A stretch of 64,000 nucleotides of DNA from Haloarcula rubra (GTDB lineage: Archaea; Halobacteriota; Halobacteria; Halobacteriales; Haloarculaceae). The position numbers and the translations under genes are program-made. The stretch's first letter is position 1. Each line of letters opens with the position of its first letter. Where the stretch lies: assembly GCF_019599465.1 (NCBI RefSeq), contig NZ_RKLR01000002.1, forward strand, positions 124,001-188,000, written 5' to 3'. Below are positions 17,506 through 24,946 of this stretch, piece by piece. The notes under the pieces are model-generated. The model was not told the DNA's origin, did not search any database, and worked only from the letters and a program-made list of their open reading frames with translations.

Positions 17506-17508
17506 GGT

Positions 17509-18528
17509 TCATTCTTCGATCTCCAGATTCTCCGTGTACTGACGCCGCCGTTCTTCCATCTCGGTGACGGGGTCGCTCTTGTCGTAGTGCTGTTCTATCA
17601 CCCGCTCAGAAGCGTTCGCGCGGTCCTTGACGACATCACGAGGGACGCCCTGATGACGCATCCACGTGATAGCGCCAGTACGGACCTGATGCGGCGACCG
17701 CGACGACGGACACTGTGACGACGACGTGTAGCTCGTCCACTCACAAGTCGGCCGCTCCTTCCCGTGGGGACACGGCCTGTGGTGGCACGGCTGGGTAGCG
17801 GCGTAGGTCCAAGTCCGAAGGGTATTCGCAACAGGGCGTCCCCGCTGCGACGTAAAGAGCGGAGTCCTGCCGTAGTCGTCCTGAAGCGGTATCCGGTGCT
17901 CGTCGATGTACTCGGCGACCACCTCGGTGACAGTGTCGGTCAGACCGACGACCCGCTCGCCCTTGCTACCCTTCTTCAGCGGGGTATCGGTGTCAGGCCG
18001 GTTGACGAACTGTATATACTGGCCCTCGGCGTCGAAGTCTTGGAGATCGAGGGAGCGGATACCCCCGACACGAGCGCCGATAGTCCAGAGCAGCTCCAAC
18101 AGCGTATGACTGCGCGATGCGTGGTCGGCGGAACCGCGATAGGACGCAAGCAGTGTTGTCCCCACTTCGGGGGCGAGCTTCGTGTCGTCGCTCGGGTCGT
18201 CTGGCATCCGCGGTCGCTCGACGGCGTCGGCCAGACCGTCCTCGAGTAGACCGACGCCCTCAGCCCACTTCAGCCACCGCTGGAGGGTGCCGAGTTCCTT
18301 CGCCACCGTAACCTGCGCGGCGGTCTGGCGTCTGTGTGTCTCGTAGGTATCGAGGTCCCACGCGGTCAGGTCCGAGCACTGCTGAATGTCGTTCTCGGCG
18401 CACCAGTCGACGAACAGTTTTAGCTGGTAGTGGTAAGTGCTGATCGTCGCTTCCCGCATCTCGCCGCTCCGCTTGTCCAGCCACCGGCTGACGGCGTCTG
18501 AGATAGACAGGTCGGGCGGGCCTGTCAC
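17509..18528 (-). CDS. int: Tyrosine-type site-specific integrase of the provirus
   Basis: 339 residues with a GTG start at 18528 overlapping the upstream stop (GTGA). The N-terminal SAM-like core-binding domain spans about 8-105. The catalytic domain has Arg153 (GARVGGIR), the beta-hairpin lysine Lys189 (KKGSKGERV), His280 and Arg283 (SPHQVRTG) and the nucleophile Tyr315 (EQHYDKSD). An insertion with several Cys and His (QPCHHRPCPHGKERPTCEW, about 246-263) may bind zinc. It faces attL at 17443, so it is the enzyme most likely responsible for integration into tRNA-Pro and for excision. Confidence 0.93.
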   Translation of the reverse strand: MTGPPDLSISDAVSRWLDKRSGEMREATISTYHYQLKLFVDWCAENDIQQCSDLTAWDLDTYETHRRQTAAQVTVAKELGTLQRWLKWAEGVGLLEDGLADAVERPRMPDDPSDDTKLAPEVGTTLLASYRGSADHASRSHTLLELLWTIGARVGGIRSLDLQDFDAEGQYIQFVNRPDTDTPLKKGSKGERVVGLTDTVTEVVAEYIDEHRIPLQDDYGRTPLFTSQRGRPVANTLRTWTYAATQPCHHRPCPHGKERPTCEWTSYTSSSQCPSSRSPHQVRTGAITWMRHQGVPRDVVKDRANASERVIEQHYDKSDPVTEMEERRRQYTENLEIEE

Positions 18529-18743
18529 GCCTCGATCTCCCCCAGTTCGCTCTGGTCGTCAGCGACTCGGGGACTATCGTCAGGCTGGATTTGGCGATAG
18601 TCGCCGGCCCAGTCGGCCATCTTCTCGCGGACGGCATCGACCCGCTCGGTCAGCGTCTCTATATCCGGGGCAGTGACCTTGCACTTCTGGGTATCGTCGC
18701 CGCGCTTCAGCTTGACAGTGTATGTGAGAGGGTCGTCAGTCAT
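18525..18743 (-). CDS. Small provirus protein upstream of integrase, possible excision or arm-binding partner
   Basis: 72 residues from ATG 18743. A beta-rich first part (PLTYTVKLKRGDDTQKCKVT) is followed by a helix (DIETLTERVDAVREKM). It overlaps the integrase start by 4 bases, so the two are translationally coupled. Small genes in this position are often recombination directionality factors, but no HTH is evident and the function is unproved. Confidence 0.65.
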   Translation of the reverse strand: MTDDPLTYTVKLKRGDDTQKCKVTAPDIETLTERVDAVREKMADWAGDYRQIQPDDSPRVADDQSELGEIEA

Positions 18744-19071
18744 CACCGACCACCGGCTCGGCGGCCTCGGCGTCGGCGTCCGTGTCGTCGGCCGTCCACT
18801 CCTTCGCCAGCGCGAGGTAGTCGTCTTCGGCGATGTACCGAACCGAATGCGGCTCGTCAGGGCCGCCCTCGCGCCTTTCCGTCATGATGCGTTTCACGGC
18901 GTCGACGCGGCGCGGCGGCAGGTAGACAACACTGCTGTCCCAGTGCTTCACACGAAGCCAGCCGTTGTCCTTCAGCGTCGCGTCGGCGGCGAACACACCG
19001 CCCTGACCGACGACTTCGACCATCGCCGGATGCTCCGACTGTCGGAGGTTTTCTGGATCCGGGTCGCGCAT
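18736..19071 (-). CDS. Provirus hypothetical protein
   Basis: 111 residues from ATG 19071 (MRDPDPENLRQSEHP). The middle is strand-rich (GGVFAADATLKDNGWLRVK, SSVVYLPPRRVDAVKRI) and the end is acidic. It overlaps the next gene by 8 bases and meets the upstream gene in a GTGATG junction, so it belongs to the integrase operon. I recognise no domain. Confidence 0.65.
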   Translation of the reverse strand: MRDPDPENLRQSEHPAMVEVVGQGGVFAADATLKDNGWLRVKHWDSSVVYLPPRRVDAVKRIMTERREGGPDEPHSVRYIAEDDYLALAKEWTADDTDADAEAAEPVVGDD

Positions 19072-19361
19072 CACTTCTCACCTCCCTCTGCGTCGCCGTC
19101 CCCGTCACTCTCGTCGTCCACTTCGCCCAGCAAAATCGGGCCGTCTCCGGGGTTCACGATAACGGTGCCGCCCGTGGCCTGCTCGGCGTCGCTGATGTGT
19201 GCGTAGTGGGAGAACGTCAGGTTGTCCGTCCGTTCGCCCTCAGGGAACGCCTGACGGTTCCACTGGACGACGACGTTGCCGCCCGGCATCAGCGCACCAG
19301 CGGCCACGCGGTCGCCGTCGCGGACAACGGCGACGGGCCGCGCTCGAAAGGCACCGTTCAT
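19071..19361 (-). CDS. Provirus hypothetical protein
   Basis: 96 residues. A small beta-barrel-like N-terminus (RPVAVVRDGDRVAAGALM, GGNVVVQWNRQAFPEG) is followed by an acidic tail (DDESDGDGDAEGGEK). The stop codon overlaps the next start. Function unknown. It is coupled in a tight leftward operon ending in the integrase. Confidence 0.65.
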   Translation of the reverse strand: MNGAFRARPVAVVRDGDRVAAGALMPGGNVVVQWNRQAFPEGERTDNLTFSHYAHISDAEQATGGTVIVNPGDGPILLGEVDDESDGDGDAEGGEK

Positions 19362-19438
19362 GGGCCGTCCTCCGCGTTGTCGCCATGCTTTTGCTCGTCG
19401 CTACCGTCGTCAGACTCGGGGGCTGGACTACTGGACAT
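19358..19438 (-). CDS. Possible 26-residue micro-ORF in the integrase operon
   Basis: An ATG at 19438 opens 26 codons of acidic, Ser-rich sequence (MSSSPAPESDDGSDEQ...). It ends in an ATGA overlap with the gene at 19361. The overlap fits the operon style of the element, but there is no convincing Shine-Dalgarno sequence, so it may be chance. Confidence 0.3.
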   Translation of the reverse strand: MSSSPAPESDDGSDEQKHGDNAEDGP

Positions 19439-19441
19439 AGT

Positions 19442-19651
19442 TTACGCGGCCCCCTCACTTCGGCGATTCTCGCCGTTCTCGTCGACGCACAAAACAGTCT
19501 CGTCGCAGTCGAAGGGCGTCCCCATACTCTCTCGCAGAGCTTGACGAACGTACTTAGAGTACGTCATTCCGTGTTTCTCAGCTTCTTTACCGATTTGTTC
19601 GTCCATCTCCATCGGAATCGAGATGGTTACCGATAGGCTTCTTCGTGGCAT
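19442..19651 (-). CDS. Ribbon-helix-helix (CopG/Arc-type) DNA-binding protein
   Basis: 69 residues. The strand MPRRSLSVTISIPMEMDEQI and the two helices IGKEAEKHGMT and YSKYVRQALRESM match the RHH fold. The C-terminus has two cysteines (DCDETVLC). It is the first full gene of the integrase operon and starts 120 bases from the divergent winged-helix gene. It is therefore well placed to act as an autoregulator or lysogeny switch component at the shared control region. Confidence 0.75.
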   Translation of the reverse strand: MPRRSLSVTISIPMEMDEQIGKEAEKHGMTYSKYVRQALRESMGTPFDCDETVLCVDENGENRRSEGAA

Positions 19652-19677
19652 TGCGTTAGTTGTTAATTAACCAGAGT

Positions 19678-19730
19678 CAAATATAGTTTACGACGTTCGC
19701 TCTGATACGTTAATGTCTAGATAATCAGAC
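19678..19730. promoter_or_regulatory. Divergent control region of the provirus with inverted repeat
   Basis: This AT-rich intergenic stretch contains a minus-strand TATA-like TAAACTATATTTG (19678-19690), about 30 bases before the RHH gene. It also contains TCTGAT (19701-19706) and its exact complement ATCAGA (19724-19729), inside a partly palindromic GTCTAGATAATCAGAC (19715-19730). The position between divergent regulator genes makes it a likely operator for the RHH or winged-helix repressors. Confidence 0.5.
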
Positions 19731-19770
19731 AATCGAGGACAATAAGAACGCTCGTCTTAATTGTTTGTTT

Positions 19771-20088
19771 ATGCGCTACTCGGGCGACTGGATGGTACTC
19801 GCTGATGACCGGATTCTGGAATATATCCGTGAAAACGAATCTGGTCGCCCAACCGCGATGGCCAACAGTGGTGTTGTTAGGTACTCCAGACAGTACATTC
19901 ACCAACGTTGCAAGAAACTGGTCGAGTACGGGCTACTCCAGCATCTTGGAAACGGAGTCTACATCATTACCGACCGCGGAGAGCGGTACTTAGACGGCGA
20001 GATAGACACCTCTGAGGACGCACCAGACGAAGTCGAGTCGCACGCAGACGACGGCCCCAGCGCGAGCGGGAACCACGAGCAGGTGTAA
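19771..20088 (+). CDS. Winged-helix repressor (PhiH1-repressor-like), first of a tandem pair
   Basis: 105 residues from ATG 19771. The sequence MRYSGDWMVLADDRILEYIR, the recognition-helix segment YSRQYIHQRCKKLVEYGLLQ and the wing GNGVYIITDRGERYLDGE follow the winged-helix layout of haloarchaeal phage PhiH1-type repressors. It is divergent from the integrase operon. A TATA-like AATAAGA lies about 28 bases upstream. The acidic tail is disordered. Likely role: immunity or lysogeny maintenance. Confidence 0.8.
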   Translation: MRYSGDWMVLADDRILEYIRENESGRPTAMANSGVVRYSRQYIHQRCKKLVEYGLLQHLGNGVYIITDRGERYLDGEIDTSEDAPDEVESHADDGPSASGNHEQV

Positions 20089-20435
20089 TGACACAGCGAA
20101 AATCCGCTTCGTGGATGAATCAGGTAGACGAGCGTATCATGGAATGGATACGCGAGAACGGGTTTGCGTCGCCGGGTATCCTCGCCCGTGAACGTGGTTT
20201 CAGCGTCTCATCGGGCCATATTCGGGACCGGTGCAAGTGGCTCCAGTACGCTGGTCTGGTCGCACCCATCGGCGGCGATCTGTACGACCTGACGACCGAG
20301 GGCATCCTGTATCTGAAGGGCGAACTTGACGCGAGACACTGCCCACGGCCGACGCCCAGCAAGGTCTTCGAGGACCGGTACGCGACGCCGCCCGGCTGGA
20401 TAGAGTCAGGGGTGACGTTTCGGGTTCGTCTCTAA
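20088..20435 (+). CDS. Winged-helix regulator (PhiH1-repressor-like), second of the pair
   Basis: 115 residues. The ATG shares its A with the stop codon of the previous gene (TAATG), so the two are coupled. The pattern WMNQVDERIMEWIRENGFAS, SSGHIRDRCKWLQYAGLV and GGDLYDLTTEGILYLKGELD is parallel to the preceding protein, which points to gene duplication. Two related repressors in one operon could act as heterodimers or control different promoters. Confidence 0.78.
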   Translation: MTQRKSASWMNQVDERIMEWIRENGFASPGILARERGFSVSSGHIRDRCKWLQYAGLVAPIGGDLYDLTTEGILYLKGELDARHCPRPTPSKVFEDRYATPPGWIESGVTFRVRL

Positions 20436-20469
20436 GGATAGCAATAATGCCCGTTCTTCGCGGCTGAAT

Positions 20470-21021
20470 CTACTCCGCAATCAGTTCGACTGTTATCTCG
20501 ACTAGTTCCGAATCGTCTGCTGGTTCTGTAGGCCCTGAAGAAGTGTGGTCAACGAACAAGAATAGCGTGTCTGGGCCAAGTTCTGCATCAGTCGACTCAC
20601 CGATAGTCCCTCTTTGACTGATTGCAGTATACGCACGGAAACGGTCGCCTTCGGTATAATGCTCGTATTCTTCCGGGCGGGCTACGAAAACATCGACTTC
20701 AGGGCCTGAGCGGACAGTCGTTGTAAGGTGCAGGTGCCGTTCGCGAGATAACTCAAACTCCCACGCTTCCCACTCACCGAGCGGTACAGTTACAGTTTCG
20801 TCAACAATGGTTCGCGGTTCTGGAGTTGGCGTCTCTGTCTGTGTTGGTGTAGAAGTAGGTGTCTGCGTAGGTGTAGGCGTCTGTGTAGGGGTTGATTCAG
20901 GAACTGGTGCGGGTGTTGTCGTCTCTGTGGGTGTATCGGATTCGCTAAGAACTCCCGTACATCCCGACAGAAGCATAGCAGCAATACTGAGAATGGTATT
21001 CCGGCGTGTTGTTTCGGTCAC
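20470..21021 (-). CDS. Putative secreted lipoprotein with Thr/Pro-rich spacer (provirus cargo)
   Basis: 183 residues from the GTG at 21021; the longer frame to 21336 overlaps the integrase-like gene and is rejected. The N-terminus is VTETTRRNTILSIAAMLLSGC, a signal peptide with lipobox LLSGC (Cys at residue 21). About 40 residues of TPTQTPTPT-like spacer follow, then a beta-rich domain (VPLGEWEAWEFELS, LHLTTTVRSGPEVDVFV, DTLFLFVDHTSS). Halophile lipoproteins use such spacers to cross the S-layer. Base composition is more AT-rich than the neighbours. It resembles a moron gene, for example one that alters the host surface, but that is inference. Confidence 0.72.
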   Translation of the reverse strand: MTETTRRNTILSIAAMLLSGCTGVLSESDTPTETTTPAPVPESTPTQTPTPTQTPTSTPTQTETPTPEPRTIVDETVTVPLGEWEAWEFELSRERHLHLTTTVRSGPEVDVFVARPEEYEHYTEGDRFRAYTAISQRGTIGESTDAELGPDTLFLFVDHTSSGPTEPADDSELVEITVELIAE

Positions 21022-21074
21022 ACTGATATATCCAATTACTTGCCAAAAAGGATGTCGCAACCTCGCAAATGGAT

Positions 21075-21731
21075 TCAGTCTGCCGAGTGTGGCGTCGACG
21101 CCGGCATGGTTCCCGGGTGGACCACCTCGGTGTCCTCGTCGCCGCCCTCGAGGAAGTCGACTTTCCCACGCTCCCGACGAATCGCTTCCGGGCTGAACTC
21201 CCCGAGGTAGTGTTTTCTGAACGTGTCCCAGTCCTCCCACCCGCCGAAGGCCATCACGACCGACGGAATCACGCCCTGCTCCAGTAGGTACGTGCCCCAC
21301 GTCCGCCGAAGGTCGTGGACGTCGAGATACTGCCACCCCTCGTCTCCCGTTTCGTCTTCGAGGGCGTCGGCGGCGCGCCGGACCCAGCGGTAGACGGTCG
21401 ACCCAGCGACGTCGAGAAGCGGCTCATCGTTGTCCTGCTGGAACGCCAGCGTCTCCGCGATGGTGACGACCTCCTTCGGCACGGGCGGCTCTCGGTACTT
21501 GTCGCGTTTCGCGTAGCTCTCCCAGACGCGGATGTGGTCGCCGGTCGGTCCGTCGACGAGGTCTTGCGGGCACACCTCGATGATTTCCGAGCGCCGGAGT
21601 CCGACCCGGCCGGCGAGCAAGAAGGCCAGTCGCTGGTGAGGCGTCTCGGCCTGCTCGATGAATCGCTTCAGTTCGTCGTCGGACAGCCACACTCGCTTAC
21701 CGTCGTCGTTGTCGTAGTCCTTCAGTCTCAT
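21075..21731 (-). CDS. SNJ2-type tyrosine integrase/recombinase, second in the provirus
   Basis: 218 residues from ATG 21731 (MRLKDYDNDDGKRVWLSDDE). The alternative TTG at 21779 adds 16 residues that do not fit the family. There is no separate core-binding domain. The catalytic set is Arg in GRVGLRRSEI (about 42-46), His139 and Arg142 (VHDLRRTWG), Trp165 (GGWEDW) and Tyr175 (RKHYLGEF). This compact form with the DNDDGKRVWL start is like the integrases of SNJ2-group pleolipoviruses. It lies 111 bases downstream of the structural operon, far from either att site, so its substrate is unclear. Confidence 0.85.
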   Translation of the reverse strand: MRLKDYDNDDGKRVWLSDDELKRFIEQAETPHQRLAFLLAGRVGLRRSEIIEVCPQDLVDGPTGDHIRVWESYAKRDKYREPPVPKEVVTIAETLAFQQDNDEPLLDVAGSTVYRWVRRAADALEDETGDEGWQYLDVHDLRRTWGTYLLEQGVIPSVVMAFGGWEDWDTFRKHYLGEFSPEAIRRERGKVDFLEGGDEDTEVVHPGTMPASTPHSAD

Positions 21732-21842
21732 GCACTCGTTCCTCAGTTCTATTGCAAAACATCTAGTTTTTTCGGTCAACTCGGGGGTCAGCAGGCCTCA
21801 AATCGGGTAGGATTGCACCAGAATGAGGGGTTCTCGGGCGGC

Positions 21843-22010
21843 CTATCTGGTCGCCTCGACGACCGCCGACGGGTCGCATCGGAGTAGCTCCTCGGTGCCG
21901 CCGACTGTCACCACCGCCTCGTCCCCGATCTCCTCGAAGCGCAGGGGCGGCGAGTCGTCGACCGGCTCCGCGACCGTCGCCAGCAGGTCGTCGGGCCGGT
22001 CAGACGACAT
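21843..22010 (-). CDS. Small provirus protein at the end of the structural operon
   Basis: 55 residues from ATG 22010, acidic (MSSDRPDDLLATVAEPVDDS...). It has a beta-hairpin-like end (IGDEAVVTVGGTEELLRCD). It overlaps the membrane-protein gene before it by 11 bases. No domain is recognised. Confidence 0.5.
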   Translation of the reverse strand: MSSDRPDDLLATVAEPVDDSPPLRFEEIGDEAVVTVGGTEELLRCDPSAVVEATR

Positions 22011-22434
22011 GAGCGACCACCCCGAAGACGTCGACCACCGCCGCCCGACCGCCCGCCTTCCAGAGGTGGTCAATCGGCGTCGGCCAGCCCATCGCGTGCT
22101 GTACCACGTCGTCGGCGGCCAGCAGTCCCAACAGGATGATGCCCACCTGATGCCGCCGGGGCCACAGCGACCACCACGCCGGCCGAAGCGGAGCGAGTAT
22201 CACCATCGCATTGGCGACGAGCGCCAGCGTGGCGCCGATGACCGGGTACCGGGGCCAGACGGACCCGAAAGCGAAACAACCGCCCACAGCGGCCATCATG
22301 ACCGCCACAGGCTCCCGCTTCGGATGGTCGTCCCAAACGATGGCCGCGACGAGAGCGACCAGTCCCATGCCGATGTAGTAGTGATGGGGCAGCGCCGCGT
22401 TGCCGTCCGGCGCGAGATGGTACGGCCACATCAC
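22000..22434 (-). CDS. Multi-span membrane protein of the provirus
   Basis: 144 residues with about four hydrophobic segments (IGMGLVALVAAIVW, VAVMMAAVGGCFAFGSV, ATLALVANAMVILAPL, VGIILLGLLAADDVV). It follows the 100-residue membrane protein with a 4-base overlap. It could be an internal-membrane virion protein or a lysis/egress factor. No homologous family is recognised. Confidence 0.65.
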   Translation of the reverse strand: MMWPYHLAPDGNAALPHHYYIGMGLVALVAAIVWDDHPKREPVAVMMAAVGGCFAFGSVWPRYPVIGATLALVANAMVILAPLRPAWWSLWPRRHQVGIILLGLLAADDVVQHAMGWPTPIDHLWKAGGRAAVVDVFGVVAHVV

Positions 22435-22733
22435 TGCTGGGCGCTCTCCCCGCCGGCCTCACTGTCGACCGGCGCCGTGTCGGGGTCGGCCTGTTGGTCG
22501 TCGCCGTCCTCGACGACACTGCCCTCACCGTAGACCGCCCGCTTCATTCCCTGCTGCTCGTCCATCCCCGGCGGGGACTTGTACGGCAGCTTGACGGCGA
22601 CCCACCGGCCGAACCCTTCCACTCGCTCGATGCCGAAGCGGGTGGGCACCGCCATCCCTCCCACGAAGCATAGGACCGCGAGAGCGAGAGTCTGTGCCTC
22701 TGGCGTCGGAATCGCTGGTAGTGTTGCCTGCAT
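22431..22733 (-). CDS. Single-span membrane protein of the provirus
   Basis: 100 residues from ATG 22733 (MQATLPAIPTPEAQTLALAV). One hydrophobic segment (TLALAVLCFVGGMAVP) is followed by a basic then acidic tail rich in Asp and Gln. It starts 2 bases after the spike-like gene, in the virion operon. Candidate minor membrane protein of the particle. Confidence 0.62.
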   Translation of the reverse strand: MQATLPAIPTPEAQTLALAVLCFVGGMAVPTRFGIERVEGFGRWVAVKLPYKSPPGMDEQQGMKRAVYGEGSVVEDGDDQQADPDTAPVDSEAGGESAQQ

Positions 22734-22735
22734 GG

Positions 22736-23692
22736 TTAGATACTGTGGCTGTGGTTGCCGACGTAGGTCTGGTACGGGTATCCGCTGTACACGTAACACT
22801 CGTGGTCATCGTTCGGACTTTCGGCGCTATTCAGGGTGAACGTACACTCCACTTTCTCCACCGCACGGGGCGGCATATCTGTAGACTGTGTCGTGACGCG
22901 GCCATCCTGAGTTAGCGTCCCCGATTCTAAGAAGTGCGTCTGTCCGCTGAAGTCTCGCACCCTCACAGTGTAGTCGGCGTCGAAGGTGTCCGAGGATATG
23001 TAGGGGCTAACTTCTACATCCGATTGCCACCCCGAGGCGACTATGAGATTTTGCGGTTGGGTGACCGTTGTCACCGCCGTACCAGTCTCACCCTCGGTCA
23101 GTATAACATACGCAGAATTGGTCCCCGTAATGTCCGTCCGAAACGTCCCGTCGACCGATTGGGATTGCGTCCCGGTCGGCTGACTGTGGTGGCGGTCGGG
23201 GTCGCTCTCGTGGTTCGACAGGGCCGCGGCCGCTCCGGTCTGGTCGTCGGTGACGTTGTGGGGGTTCGTCGTGTCCCCGGCGTGGCCGTCTAACTCGCTC
23301 TGCGTGGCCGTGTCAAACCCGAGGTCCCCCGTCCCGATGGGGTAGCCGGACAGGTTCGACAGCGAGATGGCCGACTCGTCAACGGCGAGGTCGTCGTTCG
23401 CGTCGACGGTGAGCGCATTGCCCAGCGCCAGAGCGAGGGCCTGTGCCGACCGGGTGAGCGGTGCCGTCACCGTCACCGGGTCGTGATGGTCGGCCGCCGA
23501 GACGTTGTTGAGCTGGTCGTGGCTGATGTACCCCGTCACGTCCCACTGGGTGCCATCGTAGACCTTCGCCTCGCCGTTCCCGTCGGTCCCGCCGTCCGTG
23601 TCGTACCACGATTCTCCCTTCTCAGGGTCGGCGGGCGTGTCGGCCTGTATGTAGTCCCACCCGCCGCCGGGTGCCGCGTTGAGTCCGGCCAT
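22736..23692 (-). CDS. Spike/receptor-binding-like protein of the provirus
   Basis: 318 residues from ATG 23692 (MAGLNAAPGGGWDYIQAD). The N-terminus has an ESWYDTDGG-type tip and KVYDGTQWDVTGYISHDQL. The middle has fibre-like motifs seen in phage tail fibres and spikes (ADHHDPVTVTAPLTRSAQ, DLAVDESAISLSNLSGYP, HAGDTTNPHNVTDDQTGA). The C-terminal 150 residues are beta-rich. In SH1-type viruses two proteins near the end of the virion operon form the vertex spikes, and the position here agrees. Host-range function is inferred. Confidence 0.7.
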   Translation of the reverse strand: MAGLNAAPGGGWDYIQADTPADPEKGESWYDTDGGTDGNGEAKVYDGTQWDVTGYISHDQLNNVSAADHHDPVTVTAPLTRSAQALALALGNALTVDANDDLAVDESAISLSNLSGYPIGTGDLGFDTATQSELDGHAGDTTNPHNVTDDQTGAAAALSNHESDPDRHHSQPTGTQSQSVDGTFRTDITGTNSAYVILTEGETGTAVTTVTQPQNLIVASGWQSDVEVSPYISSDTFDADYTVRVRDFSGQTHFLESGTLTQDGRVTTQSTDMPPRAVEKVECTFTLNSAESPNDDHECYVYSGYPYQTYVGNHSHSI

Positions 23693-23693
23693 C

Positions 23694-23948
23694 TTACTGG
23701 CCCTCCTCGTCGCCACTGGCGACGGTTCGGACGGCGCCGAGTACCTTCTGCTCAATGCGCCGGAGCCGGGGGAGTGCCCCGCGTAGGTGCGAGTTCCTGC
23801 CGGTGAGCATCTGTGCGTTGCGCTTGCTCCGCTGGGTGTTGGTCGATACCTGCTGCTTGATGGACCGGATGGCCCCCGCCGCGTAGATCGCTGCCGAGGC
23901 CGTGATGATGGCCGCTGCCTGCACGACGTAGGCAGTCACTGCCTCCAT
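23694..23948 (-). CDS. Small membrane protein of the virion operon
   Basis: 84 residues from ATG 23948. A hydrophobic segment (VVQAAAIITASAAIYAAGAI) is followed by a strongly basic helix (RSKRNAQMLTGRNSHLRG) and a coiled-coil-like end. The start overlaps the stop of the preceding gene. The size and make-up fit a minor internal-membrane protein. Confidence 0.62.
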   Translation of the reverse strand: MEAVTAYVVQAAAIITASAAIYAAGAIRSIKQQVSTNTQRSKRNAQMLTGRNSHLRGALPRLRRIEQKVLGAVRTVASGDEEGQ

Positions 23949-24553
23949 CACCGACCACCTCCCGCGAGGGACGCCCCGAGAGAGGCGTACGGCGCCGCTA
24001 CCCACAGCAGCATCAACAGGACCAGTAGCCCTCCGCCGACCTTCGCCTCGGTCGCGGTCACTCCGGGGATGGCGGCGAACGGGTCGCTCCCGTCGTTCCC
24101 GTCTGGGCCGGGGTCCTGCCAGAACCCGCGGTCTGCATCGCCACCGGGGAGACTGTCTGTCCCCTCCGAGACGGTGAGAGATTGCGGCTGTGATGTGTCG
24201 GTCCCGTTGTTTCCCCGGACGGCCACCTCGGCCGTCACGGTGTACTCTCCGGGCGGTAGCGACGGCTGGAACTCCGCCGTCGCGTTGGCCTGTCCGGCGA
24301 GCGAGGGACGGTTGACCGGGACGCACAGCGGCTCCTCAAGCGTCTCCACGGTCGACCCCGAGGAGTTGCGGATAGTGAGCGTCACGTCGGTCATGTGGCC
24401 GTTGTTGACGGCGCCGGAGTCGGGACAGACCACCGGACCCCAGCCGACCGGCCCAACCGTTTCGAGGTTGTTGATACCGACTTCGACCGGGAAAGGCTGG
24501 TCCGCGGCCTGCTCGTCTCGGTAGTCGACGAATCGGACGCGAATGTCAGCCAT
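23948..24553 (-). CDS. Beta-rich virion-type protein with C-terminal membrane anchor
   Basis: 201 residues. The first 130 look like an immunoglobulin-like or CARDB-like beta sandwich (VTLTIRNSSGSTVETLEE, PPGEYTVTAEVAVRGNNG). A Gly/Asp linker and a C-terminal transmembrane helix (GGGLLVLLMLLWVAAPYASL) follow. A membrane-anchored beta sandwich in the virion operon suggests a vertex or penton component. It is tightly linked to its neighbours on both sides. Confidence 0.62.
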   Translation of the reverse strand: MADIRVRFVDYRDEQAADQPFPVEVGINNLETVGPVGWGPVVCPDSGAVNNGHMTDVTLTIRNSSGSTVETLEEPLCVPVNRPSLAGQANATAEFQPSLPPGEYTVTAEVAVRGNNGTDTSQPQSLTVSEGTDSLPGGDADRGFWQDPGPDGNDGSDPFAAIPGVTATEAKVGGGLLVLLMLLWVAAPYASLGASLAGGGR

Positions 24554-24946
24554 CTACTGCGCCCCCTCGAAGACGATGCCGACGCCATCACCCGACGAGT
24601 TCGCTTTCACGTAGAGGTCGGCGGTGGTCGACGCCTCCCACTCGAAGACGTGACCGGGGTCGGTGAGCGGGATGAACTGCTCGGCCGAGTCCCCGAGATA
24701 CACGTCTCCGGCGTTGCCCGGCAGGTAGACGACGAGTGCCGTCACCCCGTCCGGTATCGTCAGGTCGGGCAGTTGCTCGGCGCTCGTGCTGCTGGTGTTG
24801 TACGTCTCGATGGTCGCGCCGCTCGGGTTCCCGACGGCCTCGCGGATGGCCTGCTGCTCGGCCTCGTTGGCCGGGGCCTGCTTGTCCCCCTGACTGTCCT
24901 GCACAGTCTGGAGTTCGCCCACTTCCGCGAAGGTATCAAGTCCCAT
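24554..24946 (-). CDS. Virion operon protein, beta-rich
   Basis: 130 residues. The N-terminal half is helical and Gln/Glu-rich (VQDSQGDKQAPANEAEQQAI). The C-terminal half is strand-rich (TIPDGVTALVVYLPGNAG, ASTTADLYVKANSSGDGV) and reads like a small jelly-roll or fibre-head domain. It overlaps the preceding gene by 11 bases. Function within the particle is unknown. Confidence 0.6.
   Translation of the reverse strand: MGLDTFAEVGELQTVQDSQGDKQAPANEAEQQAIREAVGNPSGATIETYNTSSTSAEQLPDLTIPDGVTALVVYLPGNAGDVYLGDSAEQFIPLTDPGHVFEWEASTTADLYVKANSSGDGVGIVFEGAQ

Noticed and set aside
17341-17718. GTG-started plus-strand frame that crosses attL
   Set aside because: It runs antisense into the integrase. The part outside the element has no recognised domain, so a disrupted host gene cannot be claimed.
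20807-21196. Repetitive GVGVCVGVGV-like frame on the plus strand
   Set aside because: It is the complement of the Thr/Pro spacer of the lipoprotein and has no independent support.
21732-21779. TTG-started extension of the SNJ2-type integrase
   Set aside because: The family-like protein begins at MRLKDYDNDDG, and the extension would occupy the likely promoter.
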